Of a DNA stretch of 21,055 nucleotides, positions 20,714 through 21,055 are shown piece by piece (the stretch's first letter is position 1; every line of letters starts with the position of its first letter). The notes under the pieces are model-generated. The model was not told where the DNA came from and did not search any database. It worked only from the letters and a program-made list of their open reading frames with translations. A program made the position numbers and the translations under genes. The DNA is taken from positions 1-21,055 of IMG/VR virus record IMGVR_UViG_3300049783_001738, one strand, 5' to 3'. Origin of the DNA: a virus.

Positions 20714-20924
20714 AGTTTTTTCCGAGGTCATTACCCGTTAAAAAACAGTTAAGTTAAATCGTCCCATTTTAATGGTGACAAAAACAATTAAGGGGTTCAT
20801 CAAGGGGTTCATCAAGGGGTTCATCAAGGGGTTCATCAAGGGGTTCAAGTAGAGCAACTAAAATAATAAACAATTAATATCAACAAGTTAAAACACCAAT
20901 TCAGATGACCCCCGCCCACCAAAA
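20714..20924. other. Non-coding right end of the island with candidate att site
   Basis: There is no gene here. It contains one CGTCCCATTT copy (20760-20769), the five-copy arm-like array (20790-20847), an AT-rich stretch, and at 20901-20924 the sequence TTC...GACCCCCGCCCACCAAAA-type end. This resembles the left junction (TTC, CCCCCGC, CCACCA then A-run) with one missing T and changes in the T-loop part. It is a tentative right attachment site. Confidence 0.35.
20790..20847 (+). repeat. Five tandem AAGGGGTTCA copies with 12-bp period
   Basis: AAGGGGTTCA occurs at 20790, 20802, 20814, 20826 and 20838, separated by TC. The copies are identical. The same 10-mer lies before the island integrase at 12846, so these are probably integrase or excisionase arm sites. 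A period slightly above one helical turn makes successive sites rotate slowly around the helix. Confidence 0.7.
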
Positions 20925-20968
20925 AAAACATTTGTAACTCAATAGGTTACAGAAGAATAATTTATCGA

Positions 20969-20985
20969 CGTCCCATTTACGTCCC
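20969..20985 (+). repeat. CGTCCC direct repeats outside or at the island end
   Basis: CGTCCC occurs at 20969 and 20980 (11-bp period), and CGTCCCATTT is shared with 20760-20769. These may be further recombinase sites, in which case the true island end may lie further right than 20,924. Confidence 0.35.
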
Positions 20986-21022
20986 TAGCGTATATGGGAA
21001 CACATAAAAAATAGAGAAAAAT

Positions 21023-21048
21023 AAAAGGATGCTTCGGCATCCTTTTTT
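21023..21048 (+). terminator. Rho-independent terminator near the window end
   Basis: The stem AAAAGGATGC / GCATCCTTTT with a TTCG tetraloop is followed by T residues. It is a textbook terminator. The gene it serves is not obvious; it may belong to the chromosome flank or to a gene on the other side. Between 20,925 and 21,022 I see no gene. Confidence 0.8.
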
Positions 21049-21055
21049 ATTGTCT

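Larger units (their letters stand above)
12711..20924. mobile_element. P4/CP4-57-like satellite or genomic island
   Basis: It begins directly behind the tRNA/tmRNA remnant with a P4-family integrase, and carries AlpA-like and YagK/YfjJ-like genes as in the E. coli CP4-57/CP4-6 cryptic elements. The shared motif AAGGGGTTCA appears near both ends. The proposed right end (20,901-20,924) has CCCCCGC, CCACCA and flanking A residues like the left junction, but with several differences, so the right boundary is tentative. Cargo includes a Panacea-type toxin-antitoxin pair and a broken nuclease gene. No capsid or packaging genes are present, so if mobile as a particle it would depend on a helper. Confidence 0.65.

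Noticed and set aside
20790-20847. CRISPR-like short repeat array
   Set aside because: The 12-bp period with 2-bp separators leaves no spacers and there are no cas genes; the same motif at the integrase fits arm sites better.

Overview
The window looks like an accessory region of a marine gammaproteobacterium of the Alteromonadales/Vibrionales kind (Pseudoalteromonas, Shewanella, Colwellia or similar). The base composition is AT-rich, the lysogenic phage module is related to the tailless marine phage PM2, and two integrative elements sit head to tail at one tRNA/tmRNA 3' end. No ordinary chromosomal gene is visible. The host assignment is an inference.

Element 1 (before position 1 to about 12,710) is a corticovirus-like (PM2-type) temperate prophage. 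Reading leftwards on the minus strand from a divergent switch at 9.43-9.55 kb are a Cox/Cro-like regulator, two small early genes, a 642-residue HUH two-tyrosine replication initiator, three small membrane-associated genes and a HerA/FtsK-like packaging ATPase. This operon ends in a terminator at 4.61-4.64 kb. A control region with three phased TTTGAAAA repeats then precedes the virion operon. That operon holds a 50-residue membrane protein, a PM2 P2-like major capsid protein, two small membrane proteins, a protein with 12-residue repeats, candidate vertex/spike proteins, a tail-fibre-assembly-like protein and the start of a membrane-anchored muralytic protein cut by the window edge. To the right of the switch on the plus strand are a CI/LexA-type S24 repressor and a DUF4062 protein in the classic lysogenic-conversion slot. 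They are followed by a small antisense gene and a tyrosine integrase that runs up to its attachment site.

The junction at 12,685-12,710 is the T-loop and acceptor end of a tRNA or tmRNA gene, followed by a strong terminator. The rest of the RNA gene is absent, so this is an att remnant. A second, degraded copy may lie at 20,901-20,924.

Element 2 (about 12,711 to 20,924) resembles a P4/CP4-57-type satellite or genomic island. It carries a P4-family integrase, an unknown 405-residue protein, an AlpA-like activator, an unknown small protein, a repeat-rich 300-bp gap that may be an origin, and a YagK/YfjJ (inovirus Gp2-like) HUH Rep protein. The cargo follows: a Panacea-domain antitoxin with a linked candidate toxin, a frameshifted secreted SNase-family nuclease, a membrane protein, and three small proteins including a zinc-ribbon protein. 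The motif AAGGGGTTCA occurs singly next to the integrase start and as five 12-bp-spaced copies at the far end, which fits integrase arm-type sites at both ends.

Taken together, the window shows a tailless membrane-containing prophage beside a satellite-like element sharing one attachment site, with three candidate defence or conflict loci: DUF4062, the Panacea pair and the SNase remnant.
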